A stretch of 64,000 nt of DNA, taken from positions 54,607,891 to 54,671,890 of the forward strand of contig JALGPY010000003.1 of assembly GCA_023055425.1 (NCBI GenBank), in the 5' to 3' direction. Both the position numbers and the translations under genes were made by a program. This DNA is from Linanthus parryae (taxonomy: Eukaryota > Streptophyta > Magnoliopsida > Ericales > Polemoniaceae). Below the pieces are notes generated by a model. The model saw nothing but the letters and a program-made list of their open reading frames with translations, was not told where the DNA came from and made no database searches. Below are positions 9,512-20,492 of the stretch, in pieces. Position 1 is the first letter of the stretch, and each line of letters begins with the position of its first letter.

Positions 9512-10592
9512 CACGGTGCACACGGAGGTCTCCCTGCCGGAATCTCTTGTGCACAGGTGGCAAGAAGTGGGTAACATCCTTTCTAGGATTTGTTTTGTCT
9601 CTATGGTTTAACTTCCAGTGGGATGGTAATAGGTCTCTCCATGGCAGAGTTTCCGCCTTTGTCTTGATCGCTTGACGGGGAGGTTTTCCCCGTCTCAATT
9701 TTTTTCCACCAGCTGCTTCTGTTTCTATCAAGGAACGGTCAATTGGCTCAACGAGCCTGGTGCTCCCTTCAATCCCAATTAATTTCACTCAACCCTTTGT
9801 CAAGGAGGGTCGACCGGCTATTAAATTCTCAACTATGGATGTTCACCAGTCATGCGACACCTTCAAAATTACGGCAATTCTCTATGGGTAGGCCAAGTGT
9901 CGACGTCATCCGTTCAGAGATTGCCTCTTGGGGTTGGGGGAGATTTTACGGTGGGTGTGATGGACGCACGTTATATCATGGTTTATTGTCGACGTCATGA
10001 GAACCTTGTTATCATTCTCACAAGGGATTCCAAGAAGATTAAGAACAGTCTTTACAGGGCCTTTCACTGGTTGCCGAATTTTGATGTTCGGAGCGAATAC
10101 TCCAAAGTCTCAACTTGGGTCACTTTGCCGGGTATTACCCTATAATTTTTTTCATGGAAGATTGTCTAGCCAAGATTGGTAATCGCATTGGCAACTTCCT
10201 TCGAGCTGATGATGTGACTATGTTCCTTCATTTTATGTGTCATGCTCGTTTAAATATTGAGGTGGATTGTACTCAAGAACTTCCGAATTCGGTTTGGATT
10301 GCAGAAGGAATGGAGTTGGGATCGTGATAGAATATTGTCTACGAGTCAAAAGTAGTTTTCTCTAGATGCAAGGAGAACGGGCATGTTGCTGTGGAGTTTT
10401 GTCGATGGAAGAAGGATAAGGTTAGGGTCCGACATCGTCTTCTCTGGCTTCGGCCTCATCTACGGAGATGGCACCCATGTCTTCATCTACTCTCTTTGGC
10501 ATGGTTTCTCCTACCAATATTCCGGTCTACCATAGGAAGAGCGAAGTTCGCATTCAACTTCGTCGATCTTCTAATGTGCCTAACAGTGGGAC
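9512..10592 (+). pseudogene. L1-type LINE ORF1 remnant (DUF4283-like), first part
   Basis: Conceptual translation in shifting frames gives a chain typical of plant L1 ORF1 nucleic-acid-binding proteins. It reads MDVHQSCDTFKITAILYG, then VGVMDARYIMVYC, FHWLPNFDVRSEYSKVSTWV, PGI and LAKIGNRIGNFLRADDVT: the DUF4283 fold (about 9830-10300). A partial zinc knuckle (CKENGHVAVEFC) follows at about 10365-10405. Several frameshifts and stops break it. The coding trail stops at 10592, where the SIRE element begins, and continues at 21705. The 5' end is unclear, since it abuts the Tat LTR. Confidence 0.7.
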
Positions 10593-10933
10593 TGTAAGTT
10601 CAACTCAGTTTTAAAGACTTAAAATACCTACTCTATTTCAAGGCCTTGAAACTGACTGTGCTTTATATTCATGAACTTAGGGGGAGTTTCTGATCTTGAT
10701 TCAATTCCTAAACCCCTGTGCTTGATTAGTTGATACTTGATGATGAAAGAAAAAGTAATTTGACACAGTTTACAGTATCGAATATCATCTGTTTGACTCA
10801 GTTTTGCAGGGAATTTTGTTTCCTATTTTTCAGGATTTGTTTCCTAACCTGAGTTTTGCAGGAAAGGAAATTATATGATGATTTGATTCTGTGATCAATC
10901 CTGCTGTGTTTGGAAGCTGCCTAACCGTTGTTC

Positions 10934-11409
10934 TTGTCTGCCAAAGTGGTACCGTCTGAGCCACCAACTCAGGTACCAAATACAAGATCCTATTTAAATA
11001 AACACTTGCTCATTTACTTCATAAAAGTTGATACAGCGGTACGTGACTCTCAATTTGAAAAGTGATATTTATATACAAATGACATCAGATAATCGAATAC
11101 AAAAATCTGAATGATAAGTCTCTATAAACTCTAATAAAGCTATCACTTTGATTCTACCGTCCGATCCGTCCGCCGTAACCTGCAAACACTGTTAGGGGGT
11201 GAGCTCGCGCCCAGTAGGTCGTTCACCACAACAGTAGGGTGATATGCAATAAACAATATAATTATAGCACGTTACACGTAATAGCACGTATCATCCGATA
11301 GCATGCGAGTCGATAATAAGAACAATAAACGGATCGATATATATTTAAAACGAAGCATGCTCATAAACCGTAAGCGATAATAATATTGTAAAGTGCATAA
11401 AATAATAGC
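10934..11409 (+). repeat. About 475 bp present in the 5' LTR only
   Basis: Sequence between the LTR-shared words GTTGTTC (ends 10933) and TCAAATCA (from about 11412) has no counterpart in the 3' LTR. It contains phrases such as CTGTTAGGGGGTGAGCTCG that look like part of another LTR. No clear target duplication or terminal repeats were found, so insertion versus loss from the 3' LTR is open. Confidence 0.5.
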
Positions 11410-11529
11410 ATCTCAAATCATTATCCTTGAATATAATGATCAGACTATACGTTGGAGAAGCTGTTAGAGAAGTCAAAGCTGAAGCTACAATATAGGGAAG
11501 TTTGTTAAAGAGAAGATCCTGAAGATCTT

Positions 11530-12485
11530 CAGTTCAAACTAATCTATAAAAGAGGGAAAGCTGAAGCTATGAAACAGGACAATTAGTAGAGACACTCAAA
11601 AACATTCAAGGAATTACAAGCAACAAAGAAGTAGATTCATTTATCTCAATCCAGTCATCAGAAGAACTGTGCATACTCACTGCAGATTCAGTTCTAGTGT
11701 TCTTCTCTTTTGAACTTCATTTGTATATAATTTTGATAATACTTCTAGTTCTTATTCTCAAGTATTTTTCAAGGTGAACAATAGAGAATTCTTAGTTAAT
11801 CAGATAGCTAAAGCAGGCACTAGATAGGTTAGTGAGAACCACAAGCTGTAACAGAGTAAGGCATCTCTTTGTGCTTGAGATCTAGGGCTTAGCTGTGGAT
11901 TAATAAGAATTGTGTTAAAAATTCTGCTGGGAGAGGATCCCTAAGGTAGAGACGTAGGTCCAAGTGGACTGAACTCGATATATCCTGTGTCTCTTGCATT
12001 TACTTTTCAGTTCAAACTAATCTATAAAAGAGGGAAAGCTGAAGCTATGAAACAAGACAATTAGCATAGACACTCAAAAACATTCAAGGCTTGACAAGCA
12101 ACAAAGAAGTAGATTCATTTATATCAATCCAGTCATCAGAAGAACAGTGCATACTCACTGCAGATTCAGTTCTAGTGTTCTTCTCTTCTGAACTTCATTT
12201 TTATATTATTTTGATAATACTTATAGTTCTTATTCTCAAGGACCGTTTAAGGTGAACAATAGAGGATTCTTAGTTAATCAGATAGCTAGAGCAGGCACTA
12301 GATAGGTTAGTGAGAACCACAAGCTGAAACAGAGTAAGGCATCTCTTTGTGCTTGAGATCTAGGGCTTATCTGTGGATTAATAAGAATTGTGTTGAAAAT
12401 CCTGCAGGGAGAAGATCCCGGAGGTAGAGACGTAGGTCCAAGTGGACTGAACTCTATATATCCTTTGTCTCTTGCATTTACTTTT
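11530..12485 (+). repeat. 478-bp tandem duplication carrying the LTR promoter
   Basis: TCTATAAAAGAGGGAAAG occurs at about 11543 and again at about 12021, and the sequences that follow stay alignable for the whole unit (for example GAGATCTAGGGCTTA in each). The 3' LTR has one copy (about 20988). The 5' LTR therefore has two TATA boxes and two possible start sites. Confidence 0.85.
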
Positions 12486-12756
12486 CAGTTACATACTTAG
12501 TATTTTTGCAGCATTCAAAACAGTCTCATTTCAAGGATTTGAAACTCATTTCAAGGCCTTGAAATAGACTTATCTTTTTATACTCTATTTGTTTTCGCTC
12601 CAAGGGCTTGAAACTCATTTCAAGGCCTTGAATCATTTTACAAATCTTCTGAAACCAATATTCTTGCAAGTTTAGCAAAAGTTCGCATACTCTATTCAAC
12701 CCCCCTCCCTGTAGAGTATTGTTCATGTATTTCTACCTACTTTACACCCCTTCAAT

Positions 12757-12768
12757 TGGTATCAGAGC
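12757..12768 (+). other. Primer binding site, tRNA-Met type
   Basis: TGGTATCAGAGC, the standard complement of the initiator tRNA-Met 3' end, lies 2 bases after the 5' LTR end. It primes minus-strand cDNA synthesis in plant copia elements. Confidence 0.9.
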
Positions 12769-12803
12769 TTTCATCACTGCATATATTTAACCATCTTGTG
12801 ATT

Positions 12804-14560
12804 ATGAGTATTGTAGGTGGTGGTGGTTTCTCTCAGGGAAGAGCTGCTAACTGACCTCCTCTCTTCTGTTGAGACAAATTTTTACACTGGAAAGTCTTGA
12901 TGAAAATGTTCATCATTGATCAAGATATGGAACTCTGGACTATTATTCAGAATGGTCCTCACACTTTCTACACAGAGAAAGATGGGATTAGAACTCCCAA
13001 ATCTGAAGACACTCTCTCTTCTTCTGAGTTAGAACAATTTTCCAAAATTTATAAAGTTATGAATCTCTTATATTGTGCTATGAGTGCAGATGAGTTTAAC
13101 AGGATCTCAGGTTGCAAGACTGCCAAGGGGATCTGGGATGAGCTTGTTGTGACCTTTGAAGGAACCAGCCAAGTCAAGCGAACCAAGATCAACATATATC
13201 TCAGGCAATATGAGCTATTCAAGATGAATGGAGATGAGTCAATCAGAGACATGTTCAAAAGATTCACTGACATTGTCAACAATCTTGATTCATTGGGAAA
13301 CACATTTCAATGAAGAAAATGTTAGAAAGATTCTAAGAAGTATTCCAAAGGAAAAAATGGGAACCAAAGACTAATGCTATTGAGGAAGCTCAAGCTCTCT
13401 CATTACTTCAAGTTGATGACCTACAAGGAAAGCTCCTTACACATGAAATATCTATGAATGAAGTTTATGGAGAACTACTAGAAGGTGTCAAGAACCTAGC
13501 TCTCAACGCAAAGGAGAATGAACCATTTCAAAGCCTTAAAACTGAAGATGATGATGAAGATCCATTTTCTTTGATTTCCAAAGCCTTGACCAGAATTCTT
13601 AAAATGAAGAAGAACATTGGTAACAAGGACTTCAACAGAGACACACATAGATCCTCCAGTAGCAAAGATTACAAAGGTAAATCTTCTTCACATGGTAATA
13701 ATCCTAAATTCATGAACTTATTTCAGTGTGGTGATGCAAGACACCTGGTCAGAGAATGTCCACACAAAAAGAGAAAGAAATTTCAGAAGAAAGACCATGA
13801 TATAAGAAAGAAAGCTATGATAGCTTCCTGGAGTGATTCAGAAACCTCAAGTGACTGTGAATCTGAAGAAGAACATGTCAACCTATGCTTTATGGCCAAA
13901 CATGATGAAAGTTCTGAAAAGAACATTGATGTAATGGTAAACTAATTGATTTCAAAACCAACAGAAGCCATCTCTGATTATATTAGAATAATGCTTTTAA
14001 ATGAATAGGACTATTTAAAAGAGATCAGAGTTTTGAAAGAAAAATTTCATGAGCAAGAAAAATAAAACTTGCATCTTGTTTGCCTGAATCAGAATCTTGA
14101 AATCTCTCAGAAGAAAACTGACATTGATTTCAATGACTTTAAAATCAGTTTCAAAGCCTTGAAAACACAAGTCAAAGAAGTAGTCACTGAAAACTCTCTA
14201 CTGAGTGACAGCATTGTTAATCTAAAACATCAATTTGATGAATTGGATAAACAAAAAACCACTCTAACTGAGAAACTTCAAGAATCTGAATCAGTCAAAA
14301 CAAGACTTGGAGGCTCAGAACACAACTTGAACTTGATTCTTGGAGGTAGCTTAAAGTCTGTTCACAAAACTGGTATTGGATACAATCCAAATTTTCCCAA
14401 AAAGAACAATACCAGATTTGTGAAAGCCGGAAGCAAAACATCTCCTAGGTGTCATAACTGAAATAAGATTGGTCATGTTAAAATGACTTGTCCTTTTAGA
14501 AGAAGAGACCCTCACATAATGAGGAATACTTTTCCATTCCAACTCAAAGGACAAGTTAGA
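12804..14560 (+). pseudogene. SIRE gag (UBN2 domain, zinc knuckle, coiled coil), broken
   Basis: Starts near ATG 12804 and shows early stops (about 12850-12900). The UBN2 gag core follows (12897-13313: DMELWTIIQNGP, EEFNRIS-like SADEFNRISGCKTAKGIWDE, FKMNGDESIRDMFKRFTDI), which forms the particle. A frameshift comes near 13310. The next open part (13454-13945) ends with a damaged knuckle (CGDARHLVRECP). The segment 14069-14461 is a coiled coil, and a second knuckle reads CHN-stop-NKIGH, with a stop where a cysteine is expected (about 14459). The FKALK and QSLKT-type peptides inside come from the palindrome family described separately. Confidence 0.82.
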
Positions 14561-14659
14561 CAGATTTGGGTTCCTAAATGTGTTAGACCACTTAAAATGG
14601 TTGACCCTGAATATGAATCTAAATTCAGCACTTGGTCTAACAGCTGGGTAAGGCGGTGA

Positions 14660-17600
14660 ATGGTGTTTGTATGTTGTCACTAAGATCAAAGAACATAAAT
14701 GGTTTATGTACAGTGGTTGCTCAAGAGACATGAGTGGAAAGAGATCTCTATTCTCATAATTGAAAGAGCAATATGAAGGATTAATTACACTTGGTGACAA
14801 AGGAAAATGCAGCATTCTTGGTATTGGTAAAGTTGGTATAAATTCTGAAAGTTCCATTTCTGATGTATATCTAGTTGATGGTTTGAAATTCAATTTGTTT
14901 AGTGTTTCTCAGCTTTGTGATAATGACAACAAGATTATCTTGGAAAAAGAGAAATGTAAGGTGAAAAATGAGAAATCAGGCGATTTCATCCTCACTGCCT
15001 CTGGGTCAAACAATGTCTATACGTTTCAAACTAACAAAGTTGCAGGAGAAAACTTGAAGTGTCTCAAGGCCTTGAAAGAAGAACCAATACTTTGGAAAAA
15101 ATTGGGACACATTAGCTTGCATACCTTGAACAAGCTGGTTTCCAATAACTTAGTAAGAGGTATACCCTCTATCAAGTCCAAAGATGAAGAAGTATGAAAG
15201 GCATGTGCACATGGCAAGAAAACTAGGAGCTCATTCAAACCAAATAACTTTGTAAGTACTACTAGACCCATTGAATTATTGCATATGGATATATGTGGTC
15301 CGATGAGAACTCCATCTCCAAAGGGTAAGAAGTACATGCTTGTTATTGTAGATGATTGTTCTAGATATACTTGGATTATGTTTCTTAGAGAAAAATCTGA
15401 AGCTCTCACTGAATTTTCAAAGCTTTGTAGAGAAATTCAAACCTTGAAAAACCTACCTATTGCTTCAATCAGGAGTGATCATGGTAGAGAGTTTGATCGA
15501 CTAGAGTTTGATGTATTCTGTTCTAAGCATGGTATCTCACACAACTATTCTGCTCCTAGAACTCCTCTATAGAATGGAGTTGTTAAAATAAAGAACATGA
15601 ATCTTGAAGACATGTCAAGAACAATGCTTTTGGAAAATAGATTGCCAAAGCATTGTTGGGCAGAAGTTGTGAATACAGCAAACTATATTCTTAACAGGTG
15701 CTTGATCAGACCTATTCCTGAAGAAGACTCCTTATGAGGTGTTCAAAGGAAGAAAGCCAAACATTTCTTACTTCAAACATTTTGGTTGTACTTGTTTTGT
15801 CCACAATAATGGTAAGGACAATCTTGGTAAGTTTGATGCAAGAAGTGATGAAGGTATTTTTCTTGGCTATTCACAGACAAGCAAAGGCTATAAAGTTTAC
15901 AATAAGAGAACCAAACTTGTTGAAGAAAGCATTCATGTTATATTTAATGAAAGCTATGATGGTTCTTTGATTGATGGTTTTGCAGATCTCAATCTGAACA
16001 AGCATGATTCCGATACTGAAGAAGAATCCTCAAAAGGATCTAAGGAAATGTCACAAGAAAAAAGCAGGCATTTTCAAGGCCTTGAAACTAAGGTTCAAAG
16101 CCTTGAAACAGAACCTCCAGAGAAGACAGCAGAACAAGCTACTACTTCAAGTTCTCAAAGACTCGAAAAACAAATTGGAGAGCATAAACCTATGACACCA
16201 AGGAAGATATTTAGATATCTCTCATCTCATCCTGTTGATAACATTATTTCTGATCCAACCACTAGTACACAAACCAGATCACATTTGAAGAATCTTTGTG
16301 CTTTTAATGCTTTTATCTCTCTTGTAGAACCTAAAACTGTGAAGGAAGTATTACAAGCAGATTGGATTATAACTATGCAAAGTGAACTCAATGAGTTTGA
16401 AAGGAACAAGGTTTCGAATCTAGTTCCTCCTCCAAGAAATCAGTTTGTCATTGGCACCAGATGGGTATTCAAAAACAAGTTATATGCGAATGGAAAGGTA
16501 ATCAGGAACAAAGTTAGATTGGTAGCTCAATTCTACCATCAAGAAGAAGGTAATGACTATGAAGAAATATTTTCTCCTGTTTCCAGGTTAGAAGCAATTA
16601 GAATTCTACTTGAATTTGCATCTCACAAGAACATAAAACTTTTTCAAGTGGATGTGAAGTGTGCATTTTTTATTGGCTATTTGCAAGAAGAAGTTTATGT
16701 TGCTTAACCTCCAGGTTTTGAAAATGATAAGTTTCCAGATCATGTTTACAAACTTGACAAGGTTCTTTATGGTTTGAAAAAAGCTCCAAGAGCTTGGTAT
16801 GAAAGATTGTCAAAGTTTCTAGTTGAAAATAATTTCAAAAGAGGATTAGTAAATAAGACCCTTTTCATAAAGACTCATGAGAAAGACATGCTTGTAGTTA
16901 AAATTTATGTTGATGATATTTTGTTTGGAGCTAATAATGATCTTCTGTGCAAGTAATTCTCAAGCCTTATGAGCAGGTAATTTGAAATGAGCTTGATGGG
17001 ACAATTGAACTTCTTTCTTGGACTTCAAATTCACTAGATGAAGAACGGCATATTCATAAATCAAATCAAGTATACAAAAGGCTTGCTAAGCAAGTATAAT
17101 ATGTCTCAATCCAAAGAGATTAAGACCCCCATGAGTTCTACACTATCTCTCGAAAAAGATGAATCTGGCAAGAGTGTGAATGTGAAAGAGTATAGAGGTA
17201 TGATTGGATCATTACTCTAACTCAGAACTAGTAGACCAGATATCATGTTCAGTGTGTGCATGTGTGCTAGATTTCAAGCAAATCCTAAAGAATCACACTT
17301 GATTGCAGTTAAAAGAATATTCAGATATTTCAATGGTACCAAAGAGTTAGAGCTTTGGTATCATATACAATCTAACTTCTCTTTGTGTGGCTATTCAGAT
17401 GCTGACTTTGCAGGATATAAAATTTGATAGAAAGAGTACATCAGGATGCTGTCAATTTCTTGGATCATTTTTAATCAGCTAGCATTCATAGAAGCAAAAC
17501 TCAGTTGCACTATCAACATAAGAAGCTGAATAAATAGCAGCTGGAGCTTGCTGTTCACAAGTGTTATTGATAGCACAACAAATGAGAGATATTGGATTTG

Positions 17601-17860
17601 ATTTCAGAGATATACCTATCAAGTGTGACAACACAAGTGCAATACCAGTTAAAAAGAATCCAGTTCAACATTCAAGAACAAAGCATATTGATGTCAGACA
17701 TCACTTCATCAGAGATCACGCTGAAAAAGGTGATATTGTTCTTGAATATGTTTCTACTAACTTGCAATTTGCAGATATCTTCACTAAACCATTGCCAGAT
17801 GAAAGATTCTCTGCCTTTAGACTAGAATTGGGCATGCTAAATAAAGAAGCATTGGTTTAG
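14660..17860 (+). pseudogene. SIRE pol: protease, integrase, reverse transcriptase, RNase H, broken
   Basis: Order is copia-like. Protease (about 14690-14900): the active site reads MYSGCSRDMSG, so the catalytic Asp of D-S-G is Tyr. Next comes the GAG-pre-integrase segment (LWKKLGHISLHTLNKLV). Integrase (about 15200-15720) has Asp in LLHMDICGP and in IRSDHGREF, but the Glu site reads NGVVKIKN after a stop (15570), so the third catalytic residue is lost. RT (16330-16960) keeps YVDD at 16906-16917 and WVFKNKL. RNase H (17220-17860) keeps SDADFAGY, KHIDVRHHFIRDH and the terminal ADIFTKPLPDERF. Stops at about 15195, 16705, 16954, 17036 and 17220, plus frameshifts, make it non-functional. Confidence 0.9.
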
Positions 17861-18336
17861 GGGGAGAATCAGGTAAGTAGTATGTGTTTCAAAGGGTTGA
17901 ACTGATTTTCAAAGCCTTGAAAATCTTTTGAAAGCTTTGAATCTATGTGCTTTAAGCTATACAGCTTTTGGTTGACAAAAAATGAAAAAACTATACAGCT
18001 TTTCAAGGCCTTGAAACCCTTTCCAAAACCTTGAAAATAAGAATGCATGCTAGTTAGTCAATAATTTGGATCTTTCAATGTTGGGTGTTATCTTTGTAGA
18101 TAATTGCTCAATGTTGCTCCTCAATTTTTCAAATACCCTTTTCAGTCAAAATAGTATTCTTTCTTTTATTTTCAACGGCACACACAAAATTTGAATCTTT
18201 TTTATTCAGCAGATCTTCAAAGATTAGGAAGAATATTTAGTTTCCTTTTCAAAGTGAAACTCTATTCTATTTATCTTCTTATTTCTTTCTCACCTTCGTA
18301 TCTATCCTACGTATCTCTTATTCTCCCCAAACGCTA
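17861..18336 (+). other. Spacer between SIRE pol and ORF3
   Basis: Non-coding, T-rich. It holds two perfect or near-perfect copies of the palindrome family (17907, 18001) and several weaker ones (17887, 17929, 18021). A pyrimidine-rich stretch at 18230-18330 could be a splice acceptor region ahead of ORF3. That is known for subgenomic messages of some SIRE elements but not shown here. Confidence 0.5.
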
Positions 18337-20105
18337 ATGAGCACTAGAAGAGCCTCTGACAGAATCAAGATGGCTTGTGGTTCAAAGGCTGGTACAGAGA
18401 AGAAAAGAAAGGCCACTGTGGAAGAGGTTCTGACCATCAGTGGGGATTCCAGTTCAAAGACTACAAAAGAAGAAGACATGGCACCTCCTCATCCCAAGAA
18501 GAAGGCAATGAAAGATCAGACACCAGTTTCCAACAAGAAGAAAAAGGCAGTGGAGTCTTCTCTAGAAAAACAGAACGGGGTTCAAATTGGTAGCCCTAAG
18601 AAGGTGAAGAAGAAGGCTGACAAAGCAGACAAAGGCAAAGGAAAAGAAAAAGTGACAGAGGATGAACCAGAGGATGAACCAGAGGAGAACATTGAGAAGG
18701 CACTACAGATCTATTCAGAGAAGAAGAAATCCACTGGTAAGAAATCAGCCCTTGATAATATATGATTCATTACTCATGTTGCTAGAGGTCAATGGCTAGA
18801 TGGATTTGCTTCTAGACCAGTTGCATTTTATAGTATGATCTGTGTTTCTATGTTACATGGTATGAATCTGAAGTGTATAAAAATGTTTAAGAAAAGCTGT
18901 CTTTGGTTTGTTCTAAAGCCTCTAGAGTTACCCTATCCCGGACTTACAAGATTCTTTTACCTAAACATGAACAACACAAGAATACTGCAAATATGGTAAT
19001 TCTGAGTTTGCCAATGTTCTAGGTTGTCCTAAGAGGTATGATACCGATAACTACCCTCCAAAGAGTGAAGCCCTGAAACTAGAAAAGGAAGAGTTCTATC
19101 TACAAAATACCCCTACCTCATCCAAACATTTAACACAATCTATGCTAACTGTTGAAGCCAAAGTTTTGTTTACAATCTTGATGAGATGTGTGATACCAAG
19201 GGAATACTCAAAGGAGCTGATCACTGATAGGGTGTTGCACTTAATGTATTTGGTTATGCATTGTTATGAGGTTGATCTTCCAAAGGTTGTAATGGAACAT
19301 ATGTTGTATAGCCAAACCAATCAGAGAAAACACCCATTGCCATATGCCAATTTTCCAACCTCTTTCTTCCAACACTTTGAAATTCCAACTGATGGGAAGA
19401 GACTATTACTACTGGGTTTGGTATGCGTAATGAGATGGAATTTGAAAAGATTGGAGTGGTGAAAACCAGTGCTAAAACTTGGAAGCTGTACTCAGACTTG
19501 AAAGAAGAAGAGTTGAGTTCCAATAAATTTCTCAAACCCAAGTCCCTGACCCCTACTTCAAGCCAAACCTCTCAGCATCAAGATAACTCATGGGTTCTTC
19601 AAAAGCTGGATGGACTTCAGATGGACATTGATGAAGTGAAGGAGAATCAACATGGGTTTGACACTAATCTTAGGAAGGTGAATTACATGGTTGAAAACAT
19701 CTTCAAAAGCAAGGCATTGTTTGATGTGCCTGAACAGGTATCTCAAGCTGCAAAGGGTACACAAACGATGGTTCAGCCAAGGATATGTTCAGTGAACACT
19801 CAACTCAGGATGAGGATGCTCAGGTAAAAGATAAAGGAAAGCAGGTGACTGATGTACCAGTTGATGAAGCTCAAGAGGAAGAAGTTGACAGTCCATATTC
19901 AGGAGCACTGTTAATAGACCTCAAGAAGAAGAACTATAAGAAGACAGCTATTCCAGAAATTGTGACTACTGCTGATTTGTTTGAGGGAGAAGGTGAAACT
20001 GGTGAAAATGTGGCTCAATAAGAAGAAGAACAGGTTGATGATGATGAGGGAAATAGTCAGGAAGAAGATGCAGAGCAGCACGAAGATGATTACCCAAATC
20101 CTTAA
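18337..20105 (+). pseudogene. SIRE ORF3 (post-pol ORF), plant-transposon-protein-like, broken
   Basis: The first open part (18337-18765) encodes a Lys/Glu-rich, NLS-like N-terminus (KKKAMKD, KKVKKKADKADKGKGKEK). Frameshifted downstream parts read ARGQWLDGFASRPVAFY, then LTVEAKVLFTILMRCVIP, ITDRVLHLMYLVMHCYEVDLPKV and HPLPYANFPTSFFQHFEIP (19142-19400). This pattern matches what I know of the putative plant transposon protein domain found in many plant LTR elements. A coiled-coil, acidic tail follows (19423-20040). At least four frameshifts or stops interrupt it. SIRE-group elements often carry such an ORF, sometimes called env-like. I see no signal peptide or membrane segment, so an envelope role is not supported here. 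Confidence 0.6.
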
Positions 20106-20492
20106 CTCTTGTCTACTCTTTCTTCTCCTTTTCAAGGCCTTGAAATCCTTTTCAAAATCTTGAAAACTTAAACTTTTCAAACAGTCTTTTAAATGTCTTT
20201 CAAAAAAAACTTTGATCCAACATCTTCTCATTCCTTTTTGACAAAAGTCAAAAACAGGGAGAAAACTAGGTTTTTATATTTGTTTGCTTACTAGGAGATC
20301 TGACCTGGTTTAATTTTTGGTCAGTAGAATTATCTGAATTTTAATGTTTTGTACTACTTTCTGAAAGTTGATAAGTTGGATTTAATTTGGATATCATGTG
20401 CTATAATTGATTGTTTTATCCACTTATGAGTATTTTTTGCAGAATCAAAGTATCAAACAAATTTTGGTTTTGTCTTTCATCAAGGGGGAGGT
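20106..20492 (+). other. SIRE 3' untranslated region with polypurine tract
   Basis: Non-coding; contains the palindrome at 20130-20145 and a weaker copy at about 20150. The run AAGGGGGAGG (about 20482-20491) directly before the LTR start at 20493 is the polypurine tract that primes plus-strand cDNA. Confidence 0.75.

Larger units (their letters stand above)
10593..12754 (+). repeat. 5' LTR of the SIRE element, enlarged to 2.16 kb
   Basis: It aligns with the 3' LTR at both ends but is 950 bp longer. Two changes explain this: about 475 bp of sequence at 10934-11409 that the 3' LTR lacks, and a 478-bp tandem duplication (about 11530-12485) that repeats the TATA box region. It ends TTCA just before the primer binding site. 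Confidence 0.85.

Noticed and set aside
14351..14893. 180-codon minus-strand ORF in the SIRE element
   Set aside because: Overlaps gag/pol sense coding sequence and has no family resemblance; a shadow frame.
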